Shown piece after piece: positions 1 through 11,234 of a DNA stretch of 64,000 nt. The stretch's first letter is position 1, and each line of letters opens with the position of its first letter. The notes below the pieces were generated by a model that searched no databases, was not told where the DNA came from, and saw only the letters and a list, made by a program, of their open reading frames with translations. Source of the DNA: Kappaphycus alvarezii (taxonomy: Eukaryota > Rhodophyta > Florideophyceae > Gigartinales > Solieriaceae); the NCBI GenBank assembly GCA_002205965.3, contig NADL03000629.1, positions 1,816,552-1,880,551 on the forward strand, read 5' to 3'. The position numbers were made by a program, and so were the translations under genes.

Positions 1-24
1 ACGTCTAACAGCAAGCGAAGCACG

Positions 25-213
25 TTAGAAAATCACTGAGACTTTCTTGGAATGGACATCTTGGTACAGCTGCAGCTGACAGTTGCGATATTTGTAGTGA
101 CACTGACCGCACAACGTGTTCAGACCGTCAGGGCCAGTACTGAATTGCGTCGTGTTAGCTGCACGACAGGTTGGGACTTTGCAGCGCTTCACGCAAACAA
201 GGGGACGTTTCAT
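25..213 (-). pseudogene. GATA-type zinc-finger-like short ORF or gene fragment
   Basis: From the ATG at 213 the frame encodes 62 residues; it is open upstream to about 387 with no further ATG. The centre reads CKVPTC, 18 residues, then CGQC, with TTQFSTGPDGLNTLCGQC matching the core of GATA fingers (TT-x-W/F, GPDG, TLCxxC, aromatic and basic tail HYKYR). The first pair is C-x4-C rather than the usual C-x2-C. GATA fingers bind DNA in the nucleus. The tail after the finger is short and the N-terminus is missing or in another exon. It could be an exon of a larger gene, a fragment carried by a transposon, or a small finger protein. The fold call is fairly good; the gene model is weak. Confidence 0.45.
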
Positions 214-450
214 GCCCGTGGCGCCCGTGCAAAGGCTGCTCTCCGATGAGGCTGAAGTTCCTTCTGTTACAGGAAATGTGTATCGCGACAGGAGAACGAT
301 ACTGTGTATGCAAAAAGTTCTGTTCCCAGACGTACCCACTCTGTCGCGGGGTGACTTGTGCAAATGCAGTCGACATGGTGTAAATACCTATCGATCAGGG
401 GGCACTGATGCGCGATTCTGTGGCGCTGCAATTTGAATGCTGTGTACCGC

Positions 451-500
451 GCTGAGCCGTGCTGACCCGCCCTGAACCACCCTGAACGGCCGTGAAAAGT
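451..500. repeat. Five imperfect 10-bp tandem repeats
   Basis: Consecutive decamers of the form GCTGAGCCGT, GCTGACCCGC, CCTGAACCAC, CCTGAACGGC, CGTGAAAAGT share the core CTGA(A/C/G)C. A short GC-rich minisatellite-like patch. No function is visible. Confidence 0.5.
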
Positions 501-579
501 TCGGAATTTTGTGTAACTTGTATTTGCAATACCGGGAAATGCAAAGTTGGAATTCAATGGAAAAAGGATATGATAACTT

Positions 580-922
580 TGTGTGATTTTTGATGGGCTT
601 TGATCGAAAGCTGGCGGTTAGTCCAGGTATGAAACTTACGAAGATCAAGGTAGTTAATCTTGGTCGTGTTGAACTTAGATGTCAAATTGAGTAGTTCGTA
701 CTCGTTACTTTTATTTCAGTGACTTCTGATAGCTCAAACTACATATATACAGTTCTAAATCACTAGCTCTAGTACGTTGCTGAGGTAATCACCTTCACAC
801 AACAAATGTTGTGTGTACAGATGCATTTGATATTGATAATGCCTCGCTGTGACCAAATGCACGTGCGTACATGTCTAAATGACAAACCTGTATTTTGCAT
901 GCAATTGCATGTAAACCTAATA
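580..922 (-). repeat. Copia 3' LTR (left)
   Basis: Matches 5008-5350 base for base over most of its length. In the element's orientation it begins T(G/A)TTAGGTTTACATGC. The first ~210 bp in window order are nearly identical to the other LTR; most differences lie in the last ~130 bp. Confidence 0.9.
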
Positions 923-924
923 TT

Positions 925-2290
925 ACCCCTCAGGTTTGTCACTGTATCCTGAAATTCCCATTTCGCTTATACATCTTTGGAGCTTGACCCTTTCTAATGG
1001 TTTTGTCATACAGTCAGCTGTCATCGATTCTGTGTGTATGTGTTGCAAGACCATTTCCCCCTTTTTCACATAGTCGCGTGTATCTATATGCTTACTTTTT
1101 TCTGTAGTAGACGATTCTTTAGCAAGCTTAATCCCCATCATGTTATCAGCGTAGATAGGATTCGATGATTGGGGAACTTGGAAATCAATGCGTAGCTTCT
1201 TAATCCATAGAGCTTCCCTAGTTTCAAATGCCTGGGCTATATATTCAGCTTCAGTAGTAGAAGCGGCTATAACAGTCTGAAGTTTTGACTTCCAGGAAAA
1301 AAGCTCCTCCATAAACACGAAACACGTAACCGCTGGTTGATTTCGTTGACTTGTTACCAGACCAATGAGAATCATTGAATCCGTATATGAAAGATTTACT
1401 GCTTTCCATATAACATATACTGTAATATAGGGTAGGTTTCAAGTATCGCAGAACCTTTTTCGCTGCAATTCAATGTATTTCTGCAGCCAAACTGTAGTAT
1501 CTTGCCAGTACTCTAACTGCATACATAATGTCTGGCCGTGTTGTCACTGCCAAGTACTCGAGACAACCGATGAGCTCGCGGTAAGGAAATCTCATCTCTT
1601 TTCTGTTTTCGTTATCATGGTCAAGATTTGACCTCGCAACCATTAGTGTATTGGTTCCTTTAGAAAAACTCATACCAAACTTCTTCAGAACATTACGAAT
1701 TTATTGCTTTTGGCCAATTCTTATAGTCCATTTCTTTCTGTTCCGGCAGCTGGAAACACCGAGAAAATACTTTGCTGCCTTCAAGTCTCTGACTTCAAAA
1801 TGCAGTTTTAACATGGCCTTCACATCTTTACATAGCTTAATGCTTTTTGATGATATCAGTACATCATCGACATACACAACGAGGTACAAATAAATTCCAT
1901 CCATTTTATTGAAGTAAAGGCATGGGTCAGCCATAGACTGCGTGAATTCGAGGTGTAACATTACCCTTGGAACTTAATACCAAAAGCTCCTGATGACTGA
2001 CGTAGACCATATATACTTTTCTTTAAACTCCACGTCATACTCTGCCAAGACTTATAATTAAACTGGTTCTGTAGTTCAATTGGTAGAGTTGGCGGCTCTA
2101 GATATATCTCCACCTCAAGTTCACCGTTTAGAAAGGCTGTTTTGATGTCTATTTGCTCAATCTCCATATCTTGTACAGCAGAAATCCCAAATAAAAATGT
2201 TACAGTGATGAACTTGGTTACTGGAGCGAACAATTCAAAATAGTCAATGCCACGAATCTGGGAAAATCTTTCGGTAGCGGCCGTGCCTTA
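925..2290 (-). pseudogene. Copia reverse transcriptase and RNase H region
   Basis: RNase H lies at 925-1375, with the copia signature AASTTEAEYIA followed by KHIDTRDY and DCMTKPL. Reverse transcriptase motifs are spread over about 1470-2290, including DIKTAFLNGELEVEIY and the catalytic YVDDVL. The frame is interrupted by several breaks, so this copy is a fossil. Confidence 0.88.
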
Positions 2291-3059
2291 TGTTTTTCAA
2301 TAGTACTATTCTTGTTAGATTTTAAAACGAAAAACCACTTAGCTCGAGCTGGTTTCTTGTTTTAGGCAGATCGACCACTTCAAACACATCATATGCAATT
2401 AATTAGTCCATTTCCGTCTTAATTGCATCAATCCAATCCCTTTTATATGGACCATTTACTGCTTCATATAATGTAGATGGTGTATTTTGCCCTGAGTGCT
2501 TATTAATTTCCTCTGCAACCAAATAAGCAAGCATTTTGTCGTATTTCCATCTGTCTGGTCGCCTAGTTTTCCGTTTTCCACAGTTTGGGATATGCGTTAG
2601 CTAATCCTCATTCCCTTGTATGAGCTTTTCTATATCCAAATTTGAATCTGATTCATTACAGTCATTGTCTTCAAGTTGACTCTGACTATCACCATCTTCG
2701 TCTCAGGTTTCTGAACCATCATTCAAACCAAAATTGACACCATTAACAGGTGGTGAGACCATATTTTCGATGAAGATTACATCCCTTGATATAATTTCTT
2801 TCTATCATTCGGTATATAAATCCTGTATGCAGAATCAGTGGCATAGCCGACATGGATCCCGTCCCATGCACGAACATCAAACGTACCTTGTATATACGGC
2901 TTAAGTTTCTTAAATTTCACTTTTCATCCAAAAATGCGTAGATTTGAGACGTCTGGTTTAGTGCCATATACAATCTCATGAGGTTTCTTGTATCCAAAAT
3001 AGTTATTGGTCGACTTCGTAAGAGTTCGGTTCCTGACGTAGTTCATTGTGGATACGGCT

Positions 3060-4090
3060 TCAGCCCATTAAAATTCACAATCCTCTAGATTATTAATGGG
3101 TTTCATTTCTGATGAAATAGTCCTTGTTCCTTCAACCAGTGTTCGATTAAGTCTCTTTGCTCTCCGTTTTGATTCGGGTGAGTATGGAGGAGTTGGTTCA
3201 TGCACAATGCCCTTTCTATCAAAAATATTTTCCAGCTCCTTGGACATGTACTCCTTTGCACCATCAGGCCGGGCGTACTTGACCTTTTTCTTAGTTATGT
3301 TCCTTAAACATTAAATAGAGACACCAAAGCTTTCGGTGCCTCTGACCGGTCTTGTAGGAATCTCACCCATGAAGCACCACTACCATCATCAAGGAACCCT
3401 AGAATATATTTCGATCCACCGAGCGATTCCACTCTGGTGGGTCCTAAGATATCAGAATGAATTAGTTCTAAGGCTTCTCTTGGTCTTTTGTCACGACGGA
3501 GGTGTGGTACGGCAGACTGTTTTCCATCACAGCATTCAAGACAAACACTTAAATTACAATCCTTGACCTTATTAAGGCCCTCTACCACATTATGATGTAT
3601 CATTTGTTCTATAGTATTCGTATTTGTGTGACAAAATCTTCTTTGCATCAACTTAATGTCGTCATTTGACCCCTCATTAAGCATGAAAACTTTAGCCTTA
3701 CTAGCAACAGCCCCTGTCAGCTCACAAATTCCATGCCCTTCATTACTTCCAATCATGACAATGTTAGTACCTTGTCTATCCATCATCTTAGTAGAAGTTC
3801 CTAGATGTTGAATGATTACACCTGCCTTTTGCGCCAAGGGCTGTGAAACCAGACCAGACTTGATATATATTGGCAAATATGCGACTCGATTAAAAATTGG
3901 TCTTCCATTCATCGTCTATACACCGTTTTAGATACACTTTACCATGAACCTTCACCTTAAGTTTCTCACACTCGGATACTGTGTTTATAGTACTCTCAGT
4001 ATTTTCTTCTGGTTCAAATTCAAATAAATCACCACGTTGACTCGTCATGTGTTGAATAGCGCAGCTGTCTAAAAACCATGAAGTACTCAT
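3060..4090 (-). pseudogene. Copia integrase and protease region
   Basis: The integrase segment (about 3060-3912) shows the GAG-pre-integrase zinc region around HTNTNTIEQMIHHN and the catalytic-core start LELIHSDILGP. The protease start WFLDSCAIQHMT, copia-like around its active site, is at about 4040-4085. Fossil. Confidence 0.82.
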
Positions 4091-4139
4091 TTCCTCTAAT
4101 CCAGTATCAAAAGCAACACGTGCTGTGTCATTACTGTCG

Positions 4140-4830
4140 CCTCCAATACCAGCAGTACTGTCTCTCTCATTCCTGGCATTTGCCCTCTCATTTAGACTGC
4201 GAATGTTTTCCTCAATTTCAGGTGTGGGTTTAAAATGAGGCCTATAATTCTTTGATTCTGAATTCAGGTAGGACTTTTAAAACTGATGGCCTCGTTTGCC
4301 AAAACCATGATGCTTTCCCTTAAATGGTTTCCGCTTGTTGTTGCTCTTTCCAGTGTAGAATGCGGTTGTTTTATCTTTGCTACTCCTTCCTTTTATGTTC
4401 AGTTCTTCTTCTCTTATCTCCAAACTGGAGACAGTTTCCTCGAGTTAAAAATCCATGCTATTCTGAACCACCGCTTTTGTCACTATATAATCCTTCCCCA
4501 AACCTTGTAAAAGAGCAAAATGTTTTGTTGTTTGATTCTAGTTCATAGCCACTCAATGCTAGATCATTTTCTATTTCACATATTTCTTCAATGTATGACC
4601 TAATCGACTGACCTCCCTTCATACGGAGTCTCAACAATTTTGTTCTCAGAGTATACTGACTTGCTGCAGACTTGCTTCTTTGCAAGCTCTCTAAAGCATC
4701 CAAAACCTCTTTATGATACCTCTTCCATGCCAATGAAGGCAAATATTTAGAGTCAAAATTCAGTAAAAATTCTGCCAAGCACTGTTGCTGTAGCCTATGC
4801 TTTTTCTTTTTCTTTGACACAACATCCACG
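4140..4830 (-). pseudogene. Copia gag region
   Basis: A gag-type segment of the UBN2/Ty1 kind lies at 4458-4829, with SIRSYIEEICEIENDLALSG typical of copia gag. A basic HHGFGKRGH knuckle-like piece at about 4285-4315 follows on the minus strand. The 5' LTR starts about 180 bp beyond. Fossil. Confidence 0.7.
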
Positions 4831-5007
4831 GAATAATCATTTTTTATCCCTGTTTCGAATTCAGGGCCTTCTTCAACAAAGCGCTACAAATCACGAAATT
4901 AAAAAATAAAGCGTAACTGCAATGCCCACACGGAGTAGTTCTTCCCCGTTAACTTTTCAATCGTATATCTTATGTTTTTCATCATGGGTTCTGGGCCCAT
5001 GGTAACC

Positions 5008-5350
5008 TGTGGGATTTTTGATTGGGTTTGATCGAAAGCTGGCGGTTAGTCCAGGTATGAAACTTACGAAGATCAAGGTAGTTAATCTTGGTCGTGTTGA
5101 ACTTAGATGTCAAATTGAGTAGTTCGTACTCGTTACTTTTATTTCAGTGACTTCTGATAGCTCAAACTACATATATACAGTTCTAAATCACTAGCTCTAG
5201 TACGTTGCTGAGATAATACCCTTCACACAACAAATGTTGTGGGTACAGATGCATTTGATATTGAAAATGCCTAGCTGTGGCCAAATGCACGTGAGTCCAT
5301 GTCCAAATGACCAAACTGCATAATGCATGCAATCGCATGTAAACCTAACA
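5008..5350 (-). repeat. Copia 5' LTR (right)
   Basis: Second LTR of the copia element, same length as 580-922. On the minus strand it starts TGTTAGGTTTACATGC and ends near CCCACA. The adjoining sequence on the element side (about 4985-5007) should contain the primer-binding site; I could not assign a tRNA. Confidence 0.9.
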
Positions 5351-5712
5351 ACCGTTACGATCGTACAGGGGGAAATTGGGTTAAATTGGGTTTATTTGAA
5401 TGGGTTGGTATACTTAAGTTTCCTGCTAAGAGCAATCGCACACTAGGACTACTGTAAGTAGGGTAACCACTCATTGTACATACCCTCAGAACGGAGGTTC
5501 TCTGTAATACACTGTATACAAAATTTCAAGTTGCAGCCTAAGCGTCGCTCAAAACGCCTTCCAACAAACAACTGGCGTTATTCTGGACGAGTCTCGCCGC
5601 AGGACAAACGAACAATGTTCGCTGCGCATCAGCAATCGGATTGGCTGCCCGTGTGGCAATGCCAGTCGCAATCCGGTTGGCGAAGTCCCGAGCGGAAGGG
5701 TGCCAGTCCCCC

Positions 5713-6048
5713 AACGTGGAGAGTGGAAGGGCAATGCAGCTATTCCCAGGACCCTTGGAACGTATCAACTCAACAAAGCGAGTTTCCTTTCCCAGATGAT
5801 CATGGTTAAGGGGCTTGAGTGGGCATCGCGCCAGGAAGAGAAGGCGGGCGGGGGTCAGCGGATGGATAAAAGTTACGTTAGAACAATCTGTGCCCCCGTT
5901 CTCTCCAAGCGCCTTGATGTCCGGGAGAACTGCATGGCCGGGTTTTGGCGGCTCGAAGAAAGGGTATCAGGCAGCTTTGGAGAGATCTGCAGCAAACAAA
6001 CGTGTCTGCGAGTCATGCCGCCACCCGCGTGTGGATTCATAGGCACAG
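5713..6048 (+). pseudogene. Insert in repeat A with a QAAL-motif peptide fragment
   Basis: This ~335-bp block is absent from the repeat A copy at 26 kb. An open stretch at 5815-6042 ends in YQAALERSAANKRVCESC then RHPRVDS. The spacing of QAAL, N and the CxxC pair resembles fragments near 6460-6620 and 20830-20895. I do not recognise the family; the CESC pair suggests a metal-binding knuckle. Likely a fragment carried into the repeat. Confidence 0.35.
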
Positions 6049-6062
6049 GGAAAATTGGGTTT

Positions 6063-6105
6063 ACTTGAATGGGTTGGTATAGTTGGTATACCAACCCATT
6101 CAAGT
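6063..6105. repeat. Perfect 19-bp inverted repeat, 5-bp spacer
   Basis: ACTTGAATGGGTTGGTATA (6063-6081) is followed by GTTGG and its exact reverse complement (6087-6105). The arm is the start of a repeat A unit, so two unit ends face each other here: a head-to-head junction able to form a cruciform. Confidence 0.9.
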
Positions 6106-6454
6106 GTCATTGGGTGAATTGGGTTTACTTGAATGGGTTGGTGTACTTAATTTTCCTGCTAAGAGCAATCGCACACTAGGACTACTGTAAAAAGGATAAT
6201 CACTTACTGTACATACCCTCAGAACGGAGGTTATCTGGAATACACTGTATACACAATTTCAAGTTGCGGCCTAAGTGTCGCTCAAAACTCCTTCCAACAA
6301 ACAACTGGCGTTATTCTGGAGTATCATTGGGTTGGTTTACTGCGAGTAATGGAGAGTTTGGCAGTCCTATGTACTTGTAATCAACTCATTGGCAGGACGT
6401 GTAATACAAGTGCTTGAGCGTGTGTACCAACTAAAAAATAGCTGGTAAACCGGT

Positions 6455-6690
6455 TGACAAGCAGGCTGCGTTGAAGGTGACTACCAACGCCGCGTGTCGT
6501 TGGAGGAGAATTATCCTCACCCTGGAGTATTGGTCCAAGGCTCGGTTGGCGACCGCTCAGGCTACCTCCGTAATGTTGCGGAACGCTTCGGGATGCCACC
6601 CCCGAGTGTGGAGATAGGAACGGACACGAGTTTGTTCCTGCCAGTTAATCTGGCTAAGAATCCCTGGTGTTTCCGTACCTTGTCCGTGTA
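6455..6690 (+). pseudogene. Second QAAL-motif coding fragment, unrecognised
   Basis: Reads DKQAALKVTTNAACRW near 6460-6510 and ends near 6590-6612 with a GCHPRVW-like stretch resembling CRHPRVDS at 6020-6045. The same motif (RQAALEVTTNAECRRR) recurs at 20830-20890. No start, no complete frame and no known family. A degraded piece of a repeated gene or element ORF. Confidence 0.35.
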
Positions 6691-7344
6691 GGCCGTAAAG
6701 TACTGTACGGTGCATTTCACTGTACTGTACAAAGTTCTAATTAAGTAAAAGATCTTTCTTTTTTCTCGAATTAAAGATGTGACATTACCATTATATAATA
6801 AGGGCTGGCGATAGGGCCAGCGCAGCATCTGTGACAGCTCAGCAGTAATGCTTAGATATTTTATGATATAAATCTAGTAACAAATGCTACTGTTGCCATT
6901 AGATTTAATTTTTATCGTGGACTAGTTCTACACTGTACTGTACTGCACTTCCAAATACAGTTCAGATGGGCTACAAAAAAGTGTATAGAAGGGCTTGAGT
7001 ACCGAGTGTCGGAGCAAGTCCAATAAAAGAATCATCAGCCATCAGACAGAAGAAATAAACACGTGTTCTTGCCGCAATAAGGGGAAGCCAACCCGTCGAG
7101 CACAACGGCCAGTAGTTTTGTCAGAATTTGTAAGCTCTGCTTTTAGGGCTTACAGTAGACTTCCTCCAGCAACCTTAACCTTGCTACGTACTACACGTGT
7201 CATACTTTTCGGGCTGTGATACTGCATTCGCAAATTATCCTCACAGTGTCCTCATTTTATTAATTCCACACTTCGCACTTTCAATTACATACTACTCCAC
7301 TGAATAAAAGCCTGAATATCCTTTCGTCAACTGTTGAACAGAGT
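6691..7344. other. Intergenic, rich in TACTGTAC-type motifs
   Basis: No convincing coding frame. Palindromic TACTGTA/GTACTGTAC words cluster at 6695-6735 and 6930-6950. A 74-codon frame at 6995-7219 resembles nothing I know. Confidence 0.5.
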
Positions 7345-8645
7345 TTTATTGCTCACACGTCTACCTTCTCATGGAGACAAGTCAGAAACCATCCTATTTT
7401 CTGGGCCAAAGATCAATATGGATACATCGGACCTGTGACCAGACCTCAAGTAGTCGATGAGGTTGCCGACCTTTTCCACCGGCTGTATTATTCTCCCGCA
7501 ATTCAATCTCTGCCTATTGCTTATAAAGTTCTACGAGACTGGTTGAATGACCGTGGAGCAAATATGCCGCCCCAGAGTTTCCGTGGTTTCATCCGACAGC
7601 TAGCGGCTGATCTCTACACAGAAGACGACGACAAGTTAGCTGCTGAGGAAATAAAAAGGACATACTAAAATCAGGTCGTCGTACAACCCGAAGAGTCCAG
7701 GAATAATCAGCCCCAGAAGATGAAGAATCTCGTGCTACATCCGGCCCTACGCATGAGGACATATTGGCGTACTGCATCGGCTCTAGATTCCGTGACAAGG
7801 ACCAAAAGTTCTGCGGAGACCTCGGTGAGTCATGGATGGAATACGTTGCCGAGTACCAACTAGTTGCTCGTGACTATAGTCTCAGCGCTGCGCCAGAGAA
7901 GCAATAACTTCATAACCTTCTACGTGGTGATGCTAAGAGATTTTATTTGGATCGGATCGATAACGATGTTAATTCATTTACTGAGGCCGTAAACCTCAAT
8001 GGCAATGAATACAACTCCATGGTTCGTCAAAATGGGGTGAAGAACTATCTCGGTGGACTGAAGAACTATCTCAGTGGACTTAGGTTATCTAAGTATACTT
8101 CCGAAGGCCTTGATGAGCTTGCAGCACTTGAAAAACTGTACAAGCTGATAACAAAGCTTTCACCGCAACTGCCTGTTTCGCACAGGAGTGAGACACACAA
8201 GATTGAATTTCATCGTAATGCTACCGTCCGTTATGCATGGGCGACGGAGCCGTTAAGTCACGTCACTACCCATGGTCTCTCATTTCAGCAACTCTATAGA
8301 GAACTTGAGGTAGCCTTGCATCTCTCTAGGGAAGCCAAATTGGCAAACATGAGAGATTAAGTTGCAATTTGGTCACGTACTACTTCAGGTGAGGACCAAA
8401 AGGTCCCTGGGATGCTCTTTCAAAGAGCTGGTTGCTAAGCAAACCGACATTGCGGTGTCGACCGAAGGAAGGATCCATCTGGACCACTTTTGGTGATGAG
8501 ATGCTCCATTTGTGATTCCCCTGATCATATGCTAAGTTCATGTCCGCTTAAGATTGACCTCGGTAAAGCTGCCCGTCGAAAAATGGAGAACATGTCGAAG
8601 AAAACTAAAAACATCCGAAATACTCAGGTTGTATAATTTGAATTA
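7345..8645 (+). mobile_element. LTR-retrotransposon gag relic, no pol seen
   Basis: Three open stretches (about 7400-7668, 7740-7905, 7947-8360) encode a gag-like protein. A CCHC zinc knuckle CSICDSPDHMLSSC follows at 8502-8543. The segment HRSETHKIEFHRNA and the following W and PL positions match RSDAHKIDYLRKAL in the gag of the younger element at 29248-33117, so the two are related. The region has several breaks and no LTRs I could align. An older fossil of the same gag family. Confidence 0.65.
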
Positions 8646-9048
8646 TGTCAACAGCTCGACTCTGTAAATGACGCAAAAGAGGAAATGAGTCAAGAAGTAC
8701 CAGATGAAAGCTTCTGATTTCTTATCAACCTGTGCAAACACAGAAATTATACCCATCCATCTTCTCAGTGTCTCATGATACCTGACCTTACTTGTCTTGT
8801 TTGTAATAAACTTGGGCGGTTGCGACACAGAAGCCCCTGAAAAAGTTTTCATCTGATCATTTGGGCCCATAACTGAAGATCTGTTCTGGCCGTGTATAGA
8901 AATTACGCACTGGAAGCAATGCGGTATGTACTATATGATCAGAGGAACTTTTGTTGAGAGTAAAGGTGTAGTTGAATAGGAGGTGGTCGGCAGGCAAGAT
9001 AGAGAGCACCAATCTGCTGGGGTCCTCGTGGAATCCGATCTCCACCAC
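8643..9048 (-). pseudogene. Possible gag-like fragment, minus strand
   Basis: The frame starting at the ATG at 8870 reads MGPNDQMKTFSGASV, then QPPKFITNKTS and RYHETLRRWMGIISVFAQVD, a layout like the start of some retroelement gag proteins (PPKF...W...). A second short frame at 8857-9048 adjoins it. Not firmly identified. Confidence 0.25.
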
Positions 9049-10373
9049 AACCTTGTTCTCTTTATAGACATAAATTTGTTGTCCTTCAACTTATCTCAAA
9101 GTGCATTCTCAATGCACTTATCTCGATCGCCCTTTTCCAACCGATCTGAATTGCGACAATGAGTCTGGATTAAGACTCATTGATACTGCGGCAATATGAT
9201 AAAACCACATAGCACCATCCATTAACAAACTCACTGGCACGAGCCCCTTCTGGTCCCATTCTGCATTTCAGTAGGCATCCTGCATCTACGTTTTCCGTGC
9301 CAGGGTCAACCTTTCCTCAAGGGACTCGAAGCTCAATTGCCACATTTGCATCTGGCACGCATGGTGCTCATTTCAGAATACCTCAGCCCTGACTCATGTA
9401 AAACCACTACAATTCTTTCACATACAAAAATACAAACATAATCAATCAAAGAATACACGTACAGCATCTCTACGACCTATAAATAGTCATAATACAATCA
9501 TCAATTCACAACTGCACAGTACCTGTACTGTACAGTGCTTTGTATGGTATTTAGACTAATTTCGAGGTGAGCTCCACCGAAATAAAGCAACTTACCTTAC
9601 AGCTAGGAACTAACCGCATATATATCGCAGCGTTTCAGCGGCATTCGAGGGGGCAAAAGTCAAAACGTGCATCGCTATTGGCGACTGCCTTGACCCGTCG
9701 ATGTAGTCATAGGGTCGCGGAGGCGCAGACCGTTTCTGTTTTCTCCTGTCCTTCCCTCCAAACTCCGTTTATATCCCCCCGCTAGAAGCGTCAGACGACG
9801 AAGTAAACTACCCCATCATTCCCTCTGTTGGCGACCAAGTGATTGATGATTTTTTACTCATGTCTCAGACCTGAAGTATCGTTTTCGGCAACTAGCTTCT
9901 ATGGTGTTCTCTGCAGGATCTGACGGCGCAACTACCCGGATGGTCCATGTAGGCGAGACAAGATGGCTGTAGCGATGGACAATCGTAGAGTGCAACTAAT
10001 TCGCCCGTAAATTCGAGTACGGAAAGCAGTCATCGTAGTATGCAGCCTCTCCGCAATGTGTGGGAGGAGACCTTCGATGAAAAGGATTGGAGCGGGAGAG
10101 GGTGCACCCGTGAATCAAACGCCAGCGGTTGGAAATCGAAGATGGGTGCCGGGGTGGGTTTGTCGGTGGGGGGAGTGAGGAGACGGGCGAGCTTACGTTC
10201 CAGGTCAGTGACTTCATCTTTTGGATGGATCGAATATGTCTTCCCACGTTAGAAACTCCCGAAAATTTACCTTTTATCGCGTTGGGCAGCTTCAGGTGCG
10301 CCGGCGGCGGCCCGAGTGGCGTTTGTGATATAATGAAAATTCTAGATATTATTTAGCATGCTACGCTGCATGA
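9049..10373. other. Intergenic, nothing recognised
   Basis: No credible gene, repeat copy or RNA was recognised. Several short overlapping frames at 9996-10356 lack ATG starts or conserved motifs. Composition is moderate in GC. Confidence 0.5.
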
Positions 10374-10483
10374 TCTGGAATACTGTGCTGGATGAGCTGG
10401 CATACTGTGCTGGATGAGCTGGCATGCTGCGCTGGCTGAGCTGGCATGCTGCGCTTGCTGAGCTGGCATGCTGAGCTGGTTGC
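10374..10483. repeat. Five tandem 22-bp repeats
   Basis: Units of the form GCTGGCATACTGTGCTGGATG(A) run without gaps at 10374, 10396, 10418, 10440 and 10462. The last units vary to GCTGGCATGCTGCGCTGGCTG. A minisatellite; the minus strand would read as Ser/Ala/Gln-rich, probably without meaning. Confidence 0.85.
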
Positions 10484-10589
10484 GCTCTCACTGTACTTAC
10501 AATTTTATTTTCAACTATTTTTAGATGGATGCTTTGCACCGTACTGTGGCGGTGGCGATATGGCACGTAGGTACTATTAATTTGCTACA

Positions 10590-10982
10590 AATTGTGAGGG
10601 TTGAAAACTCTATATAAGGGGCTGTTTTCACGAAACTGTAGTACTTGTGAGCCAGCATACCCGAGCGGGGCGCTCAAATGAAAACTTAAGTTGCACACAA
10701 AGCATAAAACAAGTTGGCAAACAACTTCAAGCCAAGCACCGAGTAGTAGGAAGTTGAGGATCAACTTCAGACCCAAGAAACATTTTTCCTCCGCTGCTCA
10801 CAGAGCATCAGTGGTAGACCCTGCCCCTTCCATATTTGCTTGTAGCCCTCTTAACTCTCTTCCATATACACTCCTCTTTGTTCGTTCAAGTATACCATGG
10901 TAGCACTTTTGTCGCTCGCAACACCTCCTTCTTAGGGTAGTTGGTTCTGAGTATCTCTTCTCCCGACGATCTACCCCTATCA
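10590..10982 (+). repeat. LTR of family C, first copy
   Basis: Has a TATA-like CTATATAAGG (10611). The body carries GGAAGTTGAGGATCAACTTC, CATGGTAGCACTTTTGTCGC and an end at CCCTATCA. The same landmarks recur at 15660-15976 and, more diverged, at 53470-53870. The start is not sharply defined. After the end, TTTGGTACTTTTGTGG may be a primer-binding region, and a gag start follows. Confidence 0.65.
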
Positions 10983-11069
10983 TTTGGTACTTTTGTGGAG
11001 GGGGTTGCACCCGAGGTATTGGAGTTGAGCAGTATTAGGGAACACTTCGGTAGGATTTCTTTTCTGTAA

Positions 11070-11234
11070 TCATGGATCTCAACGCTGCTCGAATAACGTT
11101 CACAGGGGCAAGAGTGAAGACGTTGGGGAGTTTCTCTATACATATGTCAACGTTGTGATGCGTGAGAAGAGCGATGAAGAGAAGGCCGCAAGTATCGTCG
11201 CCTATCTTCATGGTGACGCAAAGAACAAATGAGT
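11070..11234 (+). pseudogene. Truncated gag start of the family C LTR element
   Basis: Downstream of the LTR, open stretches read MDLNAARITFTGARVK and GEFLYTYVNVVMREKSDEEK, then IVAYLHGDAKN, a typical gypsy-like gag opening. It stops at the junction with another LTR repeat at 11235. Fossil fragment. Confidence 0.5.

Larger units (their letters stand above)
580..5350 (-). mobile_element. Ty1/copia LTR retrotransposon, broken, with both LTRs
   Basis: About 4.8 kb between two 343-bp LTRs. Read on the minus strand the order is 5' LTR (right), gag, protease, integrase, reverse transcriptase, RNase H, 3' LTR (left), which is the copia order. A purine-rich GAGGGGTAA tract abuts the left LTR as a polypurine tract should. 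The coding region is interrupted by several breaks and is a fossil. LTRs differ at very roughly 5% of sites by eye, suggesting moderate age. I found no clear target-site duplication. Confidence 0.92.
5368..6395 (+). repeat. Dispersed composite repeat (family A), plus-strand copy
   Basis: Begins GGGGGAAATTGGGTT and contains two related units. Each unit starts TTGAATGGGTTGGTATACTT and runs through GAGCAATCGCACACTAGG and CATACCCTCAGAACGGAGG (units at about 5390-5712 and 6110-6330). The tail at 6333-6395 (TTTACTGCGAGTAATGG) also ends the second copy at 26395-26940. Relative to that copy, 5713-6048 is an insertion. No coding frame of its own is convincing. It may be a non-autonomous element with internal direct repeats. 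Confidence 0.75.

Noticed and set aside
2059-2110. tRNA-like word AGTTCAATTGGTAGAG
   Set aside because: It resembles a tRNA D-arm, but no acceptor stem, anticodon arm or T-arm fits around it, and it is the reverse-strand coding sequence of the copia RT region (PTLPIELQNQFNYK).
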